Assembly (NCBI GenBank): GCA_029215795.1
Contig: JARDYH010000005.1
Location: forward strand, 34,416,001-34,480,000
DNA: 64,000 nt
Origin: Anniella stebbinsi
Taxonomy: Eukaryota > Chordata > Lepidosauria > Squamata > Anniellidae
Reading direction: 5' to 3'
The position numbers and the translations under genes are program-made. The notes under the pieces are model-generated. The model saw only the letters and a program-made list of their open reading frames with translations, was not told the origin of the DNA and did not search any database. Shown in pieces: positions 54,770 to 64,000 of this stretch (within the stretch, counting starts at the first letter, position 1; each line of letters opens with the position of its first letter).

Positions 54770-55120
54770 GGCTGGCTGGCGAAGTGAACGGTACTTGGGC
54801 GAAGTCTGCGGCTATAAACAAGCCCGAGCAGAAAGCGAAACTCAAAGCGAGCTAGCGGCTTGCGCAGTTCCTAGAAATCACGTGGACGCGCGGGGGTGGG
54901 GGCAGTGGGTCAGATGGTGGCTGAACGGCTGATAAGCCCAACCAAAGCAAATCCGAGCCTCTTCCGCTTGTCAGTAATCGATTTTGTTCCACCCTGCTGA
55001 GCGTACCTTAAGGTGGTGGCGAGATCTACTCTCCCCGCCCCTTTAATGCGTCCATAGAAATTCTACCACGTCCCGCAACGGAAAGGAAAGATAACGCGGA
55101 TGAAATGCTTCCTCATTTGG
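54770..55120 (-). promoter_or_regulatory. TRIM25 promoter region
   Basis: CpG-bearing, GC-elevated DNA directly upstream of the start codon, holding the ISRE at 54831-54842. No TATA box in gene orientation is apparent. The transcription start cannot be placed from sequence alone. Confidence 0.55.
54831..54842. promoter_or_regulatory. Interferon-stimulated response element upstream of TRIM25
   Basis: GAAAGCGAAACT on the plus strand (AGTTTCGCTTTC on the gene strand) fits the ISRE consensus GAAANNGAAACT at every fixed position. It lies 62-73 bp upstream of the start codon. ISREs bind ISGF3 and IRFs, in line with known interferon induction of TRIM25. Confidence 0.8.
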
Positions 55121-55317
55121 GCAGAAGGCTCCGACTTGCTCCATGTTAAACAGATTTCAATGTCCTATATACCCCTGGTATATAGACATCCCGGTTCTAT
55201 ATACCTGGGGTGAGGAAAGCCCATCATCTTACCCAGCAGTGAGGGATGATGGGAATTGCAGGCCAACAACATCTCTTAGGGCTACACATTCCTCATCCCT
55301 GCTATATATATGGATGT

Positions 55318-55392
55318 TTACTCAGAAGAAAATCGCAGTGACTTTAATGGTGCTTACTCCCAGGGAAGGGTGCGTAGAACTGCAGTGTTAAA
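55318..55392 (+). repeat. Short palindromic repeat of TACTCAGAAGTAAGT type, degraded
   Basis: TTTACTCAGAAGAAAATCGC, TTTAATGGTGCTTACTCCCA and GTAGAACTGCAG are recognisable. Confidence 0.55.
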
Positions 55393-55654
55393 AGTTCCAC
55401 GGGCGGGCCGGGGCCTGGCTAGTAATCCTACATTCCGATTGTTCATCTGCTCGGGACATCCCAAAACGAGTCACGGAGAATTGGCCATTGAAATAGATTA
55501 ATTAAATCCTTCGTTCCAAATGGACTGGGATGCCTTACACCCAGAGCGAGCCTCATCACATCCATACTGAAAAAAGGAGGGCTGCTTACATCACCCAGCA
55601 TGGCTGGCTGGGGCCTGCTGAGACTTGTAAGGCTTTTTTCTGTCTAAACATGCA

Positions 55655-56020
55655 TAGCCTTGGCCCCCTCCACAAGGATGCGCTTTTGCGCCCGGTTCAG
55701 GGATTATGCGCATTATCACGGAGGCGCATTTACGGCTAATCCCTCTGCACGGGAGGCGGCGAGAGGCGGCGAAGCGCATTAATTGATGTCCAAAAAGCGC
55801 TTTAGAAGACGTTAATGCGCATAATCGCTTGTTCACACGGCGAAAATGCGCTTTAACGGCCGGAGCAAAATAAAAGTCGCTATTTAACGCGCATTCGAAA
55901 ATGCGCATTATCGGGGAGATAACGCGCCTGTACGTCCGTTTTGCGCTCCGCTGGTGTGGAGGTAAAATTTATAATGAGCCTTCAAGGCTCATTAAACGTC
56001 TCGTGTGGAGGAGGCCCTTG
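55655..56020. mobile_element. GCGCAT-rich terminal-inverted-repeat element, copy 2
   Basis: The left end CCTTGGCCCCCTCCACAAGG and the right end TCGTGTGGAGGAGGCCCTTG are inverted. The inside is packed with ATGCGCATTAT, GAGGCGCATTTAC, AAAAAGCGCTTT and AAATGCGCTTTA words. Roughly a dozen GCGC cores occur in 350 bp. The terminal and internal words match 32253-33414. Confidence 0.65.
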
Positions 56021-56213
56021 CTCCCTTAACATATGTGGAAGTTCAAAATGCACGTGTATGCACATACATATTGGTCACTTGGTGACTACATCATTAGGGG
56101 ATGACCTGTATGTGTGAATGGGCCACCCATCACATCACAGAATCCAACAATAATTTTAAAAAGGGTCAGTTTGAACACATTCAACTGTCAGCCATCTTTA
56201 TATAGAATGATCA

Positions 56214-56297
56214 AGAAATATATATATATATATATATATATAAAACCATCATGACTAGTATATGAGAAATTAACTGATATACTTAGTCATGATGGTG

Positions 56298-56330
<33 letters not shown>
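56214..56330. repeat. AT-rich palindrome flanked by (TA)n on both sides
   Basis: ACCATCATGACTAGTATAT at 56245 faces ATATACTTAGTCATGATGGT ending at 56296. Runs of TA stand directly outside both arms, so about 115 bp can extrude as one cruciform. Confidence 0.8.
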
Positions 56331-56477
56331 AGTATCACAGATAGTGTTCTTCTGAATACCCACTGCTGGGGAACAAGACCAGGAGAGTGCTATTACACAC
56401 ACTCGTGTCCCAGTGGAGGCTGATGGCTCCAATTTCGGTGGGGTCGTGAATCCTTTCTTGGTTTTAGTCAAAACCAG

Positions 56478-57170
56478 TCAGAACCAATCCAAGGTGCTAA
56501 ACCCTATCCCCAAAATAGGTTGAGCACCTTAGATAGCTCCTTTAGAGTTCTGGCTGATTCTGACGTGCTGGTAACTTCGAGGCTCGACTTCTGCAATGCG
56601 TTGTACATAGGGCTACCTTTGTGCCTAGTCCGGAAACTTCAACTAGTTCAAAATATGGCAGCCAGGTTGGTCACCGGTACACTTAGGGGTGACCATATTA
56701 CACCAGCTTTAAAATCGCTCCACCGGCTGCCAATCAGTTTCCGGGCGAAGTATAAAGTGTTGGTTATTACCTTTAAAGCCCTACATGGTTTGGGTCCAGG
56801 TTACCTACGGGATCGCCTTCTCCCATACAATCCGCCCCGCAAGCTCAGGTCCTCTGGGAAGAACTTACTACAGTTAGCCAAGACTAGGCTGACAACCGTT
56901 ACCCAGAGGACCTTCTCTTCTACTGTGGAATGACCTGCTGGAGGAGACTCGTGAACTTAACAATCTTTTATAATTTAAGAAAGCCATAAAGACTGTTCTA
57001 TTCTGGCGGGCATATCCAGTGGAATTTTAGAATGTTTTTAGGATGTTTTAGGATGTTTTAATGCAGTTTTAATAATGTGTGTCATGTTTATGTGTTTTAT
57101 CGTATTGTTGTTCCCCGCCTCGATCCAAGCGGAGAGGCGGATAAGAAATAAATTATTATTATTATTAACC
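56478..57170 (+). mobile_element. L2-like LINE, 3' part
   Basis: The frame at 56520-56933 reads VTSRLDFCNALYIGLP, LQLVQNMAARLVTG, DHITPALKSLHRLP and FKALHGLGPGYLRDRLLPY, the C-terminal signature of vertebrate L2-like reverse transcriptases. The 3' UTR ends in AAATTATTATTATTATT, a tail that supplies TAA-type microsatellite. Truncated and inactive. Confidence 0.75.
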
Positions 57171-57174
57171 CAGG

Positions 57175-58810
57175 ATGGATTCACAGCTCCACTGAAATCA
57201 GAGCCACCAGCCTCCACTGTGATGTCCTGCTTGTGACCTTTCCAGAAGCATCTGGTTAGTCACTGTGGGAACACGATAAGCCTTTGGTCTGATCCAGCAG
57301 GGCTCTATTTGTTTTTATGAACCTACTCCTAGCTCAGGAGGAAAAGGTGTACACCATTGTGTGATAATTCATGTTTATTTTGCAAGATATACCGTTGCTG
57401 AGTAGTGAGTCAGTCCCTCGTAATAGCAAGCTCAGGTGGTGAGTGCTGACAAGATATGAGCCAAAACAGAGACACTGAGAAACAAGGCAGGCACAAGTGT
57501 GCTGGGATGGAGAGCCCTGAGATTTGCAGAAGTATAAAGCCTTTTAAAAACTGGGGATGATCTCCTAACAGCCAAATGAGGATCGAGCATGCTCAGTAGC
57601 CTCCAGGAGCCAGGGAATGCCATCAAATTGGAAAAGAAAAACAGAAAAGCATGGGGTGGGGCTGGAGAGTGAATTACCCTGCTTCAGATCTTTATAGCTT
57701 CCTATCCAAATAGGCACATAAGATAGGCACATAAGATATAGATAGATGCACATGAGGACTTTTCTTTCTTTACAAAAATATACACCTGTGTAGAGAAAAA
57801 CATAATGCATAAGTCACCTCTTAATGTGAGTCAGTGGTGAGAAAAATGCAGGCTTCCCACAGGCTTACAGACACTTTATTATGACCTCTCATGGCATTCC
57901 AACCTGCTCTTGGACGGAACACTGGTGAGCCCTGGCTCAGACCTAGGGTTGCCAGACGCCAGCTGTTCTCATGGCTCAGCATACAAGTATCAAGATGTAT
58001 AATCCTGCAACCGGTTTGTACTGTTTGGTGATAAATTCAACTGGGTGTTTGAATTCTTTGAAATTGCAAATAGGGAATACTATGTAAGAAGCTAAATCAT
58101 TTAGGTGAAAACTATTATGCTTTCCTTTATAAGGAAGTGAAACTAAATTTTGTCAGGTATTCAGCACTCCTGCAATGCTCCCCACTCCATCTAGATCCCC
58201 ATTTGTGCTCCAGTGTACTTCTATGCAGGGCATACATTTTACATCTCTGAATTTTGTTCATTGCATGGGGCAGCTCACTTCAGGTATAGCTTTGCTTGCA
58301 AAGAGCTATCCCCTCCGTCAGTGCAGACCATATGCATGTTGTAGCTCCTATAACTGCAAGGAACAGCTGGGTTGGTGCAGGCATGTTTTCCATTAAGGAA
58401 TGTTGGTGAGAAATGAAGAAAAGGTAATTTCATGAAGTATTTTGAAGTGGGTCTAACCTACGCATATCAAATGCCACAGCAAATCCATACCTACAGTTAA
58501 TTTAGTAGTCACAAACATTAGTATAATAAACTTTCAAACCATACAGTTTTAAAGCTAGCAGTTTCATTGAGTTTGTGAGTCTGAGTGAAGTTAATAATTC
58601 TGTACTTATTCCTAGAGGTTTCATCTACTATTGTGGGGAGCAATTTTGAGGGGTATTGACAAAAGGTATTGCAGGAATCTATACTTCCAGGCAGCCTATG
58701 TTCAGTATCTCTCAAGTAAAAGGTTATCAATATTTTCTCCTTACAAGACAAAATATGTAAAATATATTTAATATATATTCTGCTACAGCATGGCTACTAT
58801 AGTTCATATT
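57175..58810. other. Intergenic, repeats only
   Basis: About 57230-57325 holds a common reptile repeat end (GGTCTGATCCAGCAGGGCTC). The remainder shows no gene. Confidence 0.45.
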
Positions 58811-58813
58811 CTA

Positions 58814-58955
58814 GTTCAGCCTTCCCCAAGTTGGTACCCCCGAGATGTTTTGGACTTCAACTCCCAGGAATCCTGGTCATAGACAATGATGTCTGGGGCT
58901 GATTGGAATTGAATTTCAAAACATCTGGAAGGTACTAGGTTGGGGAAAGCTGTCC
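58814..58955 (+). repeat. Palindromic AACTCCCAT-type repeat
   Basis: CAGCCTTCCCCAAGTTGGTA mirrors GGTACTAGGTTGGGGAAAGC, with ACTTCAACTCCCAGG between them. A partial copy, GCTGGGTCTGATGGGAGTTG, follows at 59432-59505. Confidence 0.75.
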
Positions 58956-59509
58956 TTAAAGTGTACAGCAAAACAGCAATGTAAATCACCATTCCATTTC
59001 TCCTAAGCTCATTTGATGTGTGTTGATTTCTGGCACCTACTAAGTCTTTTAAGATCTTGTTCAATCATTTTTTTCCATTGGGTGCTGTATTTATTTTACA
59101 ATATTTAGCATAAACAATTTTGGCTACTACTAATATATTAATATGAACAGTGTAACCTTTGAGTTAATCCCACCTAAAATATCTAACCGTTATTCTAGAG
59201 TATCTTCTCAATGTATAGTCGGTTATTTGCAGTATCATCCTTATAATCATATCCCAATAAAGTGTCATTTCTCTAAAACCGTTATTCCAGTGCATTATTT
59301 CATTAACAAAATGTCTTGCAAATATTGAAAATGTACATGTTTCTGGTCAATAATGTGTTGAGTAAATTAATTGTAAGAGACTAAATTACAAGTTAGATTC
59401 CTGTATCTATATAATCCTTATGAAATCTTAAACCATGGCCATGCTGGCTGGGTCTGATGGGAGTTGTAATCCAACATATTTGGAGGGTGCCAGGTACTGG
59501 AAGGCCATC

Positions 59510-60203
59510 TTAATCCTTCTGAATTCTTAAAATGTTCCAGACTGGAACCCCCAACTGAATCTGCCATAATACAATACTGATTCCAGGATGAAATGCCTAG
59601 TATAACAATCTTGTGATATTTTAATGATACAATTTAGAATTATCTAACTTTGGAGCAGTCATTTTCTCATTTATTTTATCCATGGGAGACTCCAAGGGAA
59701 TGTTTTTTTCTTCTTCTCCAGTTTATTTCACTATTCAATCTAACAGAGAAGCCAGTTCAGGCACATAAAGTAAAGCAGTCAAAGAGCTGGTCTCTCTGTT
59801 GAAATGAACCAAGCAAGCAGCCCTTTGAAAGAGGAGCTTCATGTGTGCATCAAAACTCAAGTTCTCAGAAAAAGTTGCTGAACTGTGGCACAAATCACTT
59901 TTTCAAGTCAAAGAACAACACATTTGATTCCTTGCAACGTAGCATTCTAGACTGTATTTATAGACTTCTTCAGGATTATTGGTTATGAGTTAATATAAAA
60001 AAGGAAACACCATGAGTTATATGGTTAAAAAAAAGTGACTAGATGTTGATGGAGCAATATAAAATTGCACAATCTTCTAAACTTTTTCATTAAGACAAGA
60101 GTCTCATGTCAATGACCATCTATACATATATGAAGCAAAGCGTAGTTTGTGCTTCAAAAAGCCAGGGCAGTCCACACACCAGCCTAAAAGATGGACACAA
60201 GAT
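59510..60203. other. Intergenic, no gene recognised
   Basis: AT-rich DNA without repeats that I can name. Confidence 0.45.
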
Positions 60204-60211
60204 ATCTGCAG

Positions 60212-60607
60212 TAGGGGTGTGCATGGGAGGAAAAATTGTATCAGAATCGGAACCTCAGATTTTGCCCTGGATCGGATCAGACAAAATCAGAGGTCCCGCG
60301 GATCAGATCGTATCCGATTCCGATATGAAAATCGGACGTCCGATTTTTGGATCGGACGCCAGTTTAGGTGTTTTCGCCATAGGCTTGCATTGGGGAAAAG
60401 AAAGCTTTCCCCCAATGCAATCCTATGCGGAAAACATGGGGGTGGGTGAGTGGGGACCTAACTCCCCCTCCCTCTCTGTCCCTCCCCCCCCCCACGTTCC
60501 TTACCTGCTGGGGACGTCCACTTCCGTCCGCTGCCGCCCGCTGGTCCCTTCTACTGAGAAACAGACTTCACGGCCTGCCTCTCAGTAGAGCGCTGGGTGA
60601 CGTCATC
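60212..60607. mobile_element. Half copy of the GC-rich hAT-like element
   Basis: It begins TAGGGGTGTGCATGG like the full element. It keeps the GATCGGATC/CCGATTCCGAT words and the CCATAGGCTTGCATTG...CAATCCTATG hairpin, runs into one palindrome arm and stops at its centre, GGGTGACGTCATC. The other half is absent and DIRS-like sequence follows. The centre is a full CRE-type TGACGTCA. Confidence 0.75.
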
Positions 60608-61442
60608 AATTTTGGGACTTGGTCCATTCCGGACTTCAGGCCACAAAATTACATCTGGAAGCCCAAATCCCTGCCTTTACCTGGCAGCAGCATTTTGAGA
60701 ATATTTTTCAGAGGGTAAAACCTCTGGCAACGGTGCCGGCGGCTCTACCCGGACGCGGGAGGCGGCCGGAGATGCTGGGATGGAGAGACTTCGACTCTCC
60801 CCAGAGACAGCCTCTTGCATCGTCGATGGACGGGGCTGATCCACAGCCGAAAGAGCTTTTGACCACAAAAGGCTGCGAAGCCGGTCTGCCCTATTTCTCC
60901 TCGTCTGCTTCGAAAAACGCATACAGTGCGTGCAGGAATCAACGATATGGGTCTCTCCCAGGCAAAAAAGGCAGAGAGAATGGCCGTCGGTAAGGGCGAT
61001 TTTGGCCCTACACCGGGAGCACCTTCTAAAGAGGGCGGACTGCGCCATAAGATGGCGGCCCTTGTAAAAGAAAATAACCCTCCAAGGGGAGAGCACTAAC
61101 TATATAGAATAACTATCTAAATATATATATATATGATTTTTTTTTATTTTTATTTTTTAACAACTAACTATGAATGACAACACAACTCTATCTAACTAGT
61201 AAATATAAACTATTCTTCTTTCTCACAGGTTCTACAAACGTAGAGGAAGTCTCCCGCGAGGCTTACAGCGAAGCGGTCGAAGAAGAACTGAGGTAAGTTA
61301 GAGCGGGAACCCTGAGCATGCGCGGTAGGATGGTGGGGGGAGGGGTTCCCGCCAGAACTCTATCTAGCTATTGAAGTTTCCCGGAAGTAGGCTCGGCGTC
61401 GGCGCGAGCCCATATGTGTGATGCACAGAGACCACGAAGAAG
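60608..61442 (-). mobile_element. DIRS-like retroelement fragment (terminal repeat and ORF1)
   Basis: On the minus strand, a terminal segment of about 340 bp (from about 61442, CACACATATGGGCTCGCGCC) leads into an ORF at 61096-60677. The ORF codes CSRCRAKIALTDGHSLCLFC and GETHIVDSCTHC, the double cysteine/histidine motif of the ORF1 protein of vertebrate DIRS elements. The tyrosine recombinase and RT parts are absent, so this is a fragment. A frame-ending TAA falls within an AGGTAA motif. Confidence 0.6.
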
Positions 61443-62542
61443 AACCAGTGGAGTTCGCCTTCCCGAGAGGCGAACTCCCAGTATGGCCTGAGGTGACCAC
61501 CCAGGAGATCAGAGGTCTATTAAAGAACCTGTCCTTAGGGAAAGCGCCAGGAGAAGATATGCTCCCCCCTGAGCTATTTAAGTGCAATGAATCCTGGTGG
61601 GCCCCAATTTTGGTGAGACTGTTCTCTTATATTAATTCGACAGGAATATTACTGGTGGGCTGGCAGTCAAGTATTATCATTCCTCTTCATAAAAAGGGGG
61701 AGAGGTCGGACCCCAAAAATTATAGACCTATTAGTTTATTGGATGTGGCTTCAAAAATATATGGCAGGTTTTTATTAAATAAATTACAGGCCTGGGCAGA
61801 GGAAAATGACATCCTGGCCACAGAACAAGCTGGGTTCCGGCAAGGGAGGAGCACAATTGATCAATGCTTTGTACTCAGTCATCTGATACACAAAAGCCTG
61901 GGCCAGCCTAAAAGAAGCTTGTTTGTTGCATTTGTCGACTTTACCTCCGCTTTTGACCTAATTGATAGAGAGCATCTCTGGTCCAAATTCGCTCAAACAA
62001 ATATTGACAAGCATTTATTGTTCCTGATCCAGAAACTACACTTGAATACGGACCTACGGGTGCGACTAGGTCTGTCAGGTACTCTCACCGACAAAGTTAA
62101 TATCAGAAGAGGAGTCAAGCAGGGTTGCCTGTTGGCACCCTTTTTGTTTAATTTTTACGTGAACAACTTAGTGGCTGACCTAAGCGAAGTGAACTGTTTT
62201 CCTCCTGCCATTGGATCTAGAAAAATCCACATGCTTCTATATGCGGATGACATGGCTCTTATATTCACTACTCAGGTGGGCTTGAGAAGACTTTTAAGTA
62301 GATTGTGCACAATATGTAGGAATGAGAAACTGGTAATTAACCATTCTAAAACCAAGGTGGTAGTCTTCGCTAGGAAAAAGCAATCCCATAAATGGCGTAT
62401 AGAAGGGCAACTGATAGAGCAGTGCACCAGAGTCAAGTATCTGGGATTACTTTTTGCTTATAATGGATATTGGAAAAGGCAATTAGAGGCAGCAAAACTC
62501 CTAGCTGGGAGAACAGCCAAAGCCATACTGGCATACAGGTGA
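61418..62542 (+). pseudogene. Reverse-transcriptase ORF fragment, start borrowed from DIRS
   Basis: 374 open codons with YADD at residues 275-278 and the preceding RT blocks intact. The first eight residues (MMHRDHEE) are translated from the DIRS terminal repeat, which happens to be in frame. The true LINE sequence begins near 61443. The frame is a retroelement remnant and not a host gene. Confidence 0.7.
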
Positions 62543-63586
62543 AATAAAGGGGGCTCCTTAGTAGTACCAGCACTGAAGTTATACAAAGCTAAGGTCCTCC
62601 CCCAATTTCTATATGGAGTAGAAATATGGGGACAGGGCTTTGCCCACGAGATGGAGCCTGTGCAGAATAAGTTTGTGAAAGAACTCTTAGCCCTCCCTCA
62701 GGGGGTGCCTGCCCCACTACTTAGATTAGAAGTTGACCTGCCCTCCATTAAGGCTAGGACACACAAGACTATTGTATTATATGGGAAAAGGCTACTCCAG
62801 TTGGATGAAAGTAATCTGGCAAAACAATGTTTTTTAGAACAACTTGTGAAAGGAGGGTGGGCTTGCAAATGTTTGGAATTAGTCAATACCTATCTGGAGG
62901 ATTCCCCACTTTCAATAAACAAAGTCTATATAAGAAACAGAATTTTTGAGTTAGACTTTCAGGGAAACGTGCTAGCAAGCCAGCAGCAAGCTTTTTCCAC
63001 ATGGTACAGCCTTATCTAAAGAGATCAGTACCTTCCTCAGTACTTACAAGATCTGTCATTGCCTGCGATTAGAAAGGTCTTCACAGCCCTTCGCTTTCAA
63101 ACAATGCCCACTGCCTTTTTGGAGGGAAAGTATAAAAGGTTGCCTTACAAACAGATGACTTGTATTTGTGGAACAGAGGAAGTGGAAGATGTGGCGCACT
63201 ATTTATCACGCTGCCCCCTGTACAGTGATATTAGTACCCGTTTTATGGGAGAGCTCAAGAGCGGGCTGGCATCCAGCAAATATAATCTGCGACCTGTTAG
63301 CAGACCATACTAAAGCCATCACAGCTAAAATTGCAGCGTTTGCAGTTGCAGCAAACGAAATCCGTCAGTCTGTTCTGGAAAAAGCAGTCATAGACTGCAG
63401 AGGAGACCATTTACAATAATTGTGGGGATTTTAAAACTATGAAAGGTGGGGTACTTATAACTCGTTCCAAATGTTGGTTTTAAATTTTTATAAAAGTTGA
63501 CCAATTATAACTTGTAAGAAAGTGATTATGCTATGATTGTAACGGCCTTTGTGCCATAAACAAATAAACTGCTTTACTTACTTACT
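61443..63586 (+). mobile_element. Non-LTR LINE (I/Vingi-like group), decayed
   Basis: One frame carries the reverse-transcriptase series: HKKGERSDPKNYRPISLLDV, EQAGFRQGRSTIDQ, AFVDFTSAFDLIDR, GVKQGCLLAPFLFN and LLYADDMAL. After two stops (TGA 62540, TAA 63017) it resumes, with a C-terminal CICGTEEVEDVAHYLSRC knuckle and a late frameshift near 63280. The 3' end is CAAATAAACTGCTTTACTTA with short TTAC repeats. The 5' endonuclease domain is missing. I place it in the I/Vingi-like group only tentatively. Confidence 0.7.
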
Positions 63587-63665
63587 ACATGTCTACTCGG
63601 AAGTAAGCCCCACTGAGTTCAATAGGATTTACTTCCAGGAATATATGTGGATTGCAACTGTAAGC
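63587..63665 (+). repeat. Short palindromic repeat of TACTCAGAAGTAAGT type
   Basis: ACATGTCTACTCGGAAGTAA, GAGTTCAATAGGATTTACTT and ATTGCAACTG, directly after the LINE tail. Confidence 0.65.
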
Positions 63666-63755
63666 TCTTACAATGACAACTAAAGAGAAGAAAGTTTTTG
63701 AAAAATATTAGATATCAGAAAATTGCTTATAGACCTCAATTCAATTTAAAAATCT

Positions 63756-63761
63756 TTTATT
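63756..63761 (-). terminator. COIL polyadenylation signal
   Basis: AATAAA on the minus strand, 54 bases after the coilin stop codon, so the 3' UTR would be only about 80 bases. The neighbouring A-rich stretch fits a cleavage site near 63730-63740. Confidence 0.6.
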
Positions 63762-63814
63762 AAAAAAAACCATTGATGCGCATATACTCTTTTCAGAAAC
63801 AGAGGGAAAACACT

Positions 63815-63943
63815 TTACAAGCTATTTACACATGGGACAAGCAAGTTCACATCAGAGGGGTTTCCATTTTTAGTACTTGATTCATTGTTAGGAGGGTCAA
63901 CTATTAGTCTTGGCTCAATTAACGCATCCCAGCTTTGAATTAC
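63815..63943 (-). CDS. COIL: Coilin, last coding exon (partial gene)
   Basis: Minus strand after ATCTTTTAG: 42 codons reading VIQSWDALIEPRLIVDPPNN and then ESSTKNGNPSDVNLLVPCVNSL, stopping at TAA. WDALIEPRLIVDPPNNESST aligns with the end of the coilin Tudor-like domain (WKELIDPRLIIESPSNTSST in human). Coilin scaffolds nuclear Cajal bodies and binds SMN and Sm proteins. The rest of the gene lies beyond the right edge. This tail is about 15 residues longer than human. COIL next to TRIM25 on the same strand matches the human order, which supports the call. Confidence 0.8.
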   Translation of the reverse strand, partial: VIQSWDALIEPRLIVDPPNNESSTKNGNPSDVNLLVPCVNSL

Positions 63944-64000
63944 CTAAAAGATAAAACATATGTGTAAGACTCAACATGAACATAGCAAGTACACACAATT

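Noticed and set aside
54119..54787. A 222-codon plus-strand open frame
   Set aside because: It is the antisense of TRIM25 exon 1. GC-rich coding sequence often leaves the opposite strand open. It has no domain of its own.

Overview
The window is nuclear DNA from a vertebrate, very probably a squamate reptile. Three spliced protein-coding genes are recognisable, and the rest is AT-rich intron and intergenic DNA full of squamate-type repeats: L2-, CR1- and L1-like LINEs, R4/Dong, a DIRS element, a tRNA-derived SINE, MIR-like sequence and many palindromic non-autonomous DNA transposons. No operons, CRISPR arrays or prokaryotic features are present, and almost all short open frames are chance.

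Layout. 1-17.6 kb is intergenic, with microsatellites, palindromic elements (one of about 310 bp at 10.0 kb and one of about 320 bp at 14.3 kb) and a nested stack of LINEs at 13.6-16.3 kb. 17.6-27.4 kb is a plus-strand Meteorin-family gene in four coding exons encoding a 298-residue secreted protein, most like METRNL. 27.4-34.0 kb is intergenic with repeats and some repeat-free candidate regulatory DNA. 34.0-54.8 kb is a minus-strand TRIM25 gene: eight coding exons, 633 residues, RING, two B-boxes, coiled coil and PRY-SPRY, a 3' UTR of about 3.7 kb, and an interferon-type response element just upstream of the start codon. 54.9-63.7 kb is intergenic, holding an L2-like LINE, an AT-rich cruciform palindrome, half of a hAT-like element, a DIRS fragment and a decayed non-LTR reverse-transcriptase LINE. 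63.73-63.94 kb is the last coding exon of a minus-strand gene whose residues match the coilin (COIL) C-terminus.

Function. TRIM25 is an interferon-inducible E3 ubiquitin/ISG15 ligase in RIG-I antiviral signalling. Coilin scaffolds Cajal bodies. The Meteorin-like protein is a secreted cytokine or neurotrophic factor. TRIM25 and COIL side by side on one strand matches the human 17q22 order. A Meteorin-family gene beside them does not match the human map as I recall it.

The most striking non-genic object is a 1,548-bp GC-rich hAT-like element in TRIM25 intron 2 (49384-50931). It has a perfect 8-bp target duplication and four tandem palindromes of about 190 bp, each bounded by CTTACC and GGTAAG. 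Splice sites, exon phases and repeat families were read by eye; no alignment or database search was run.
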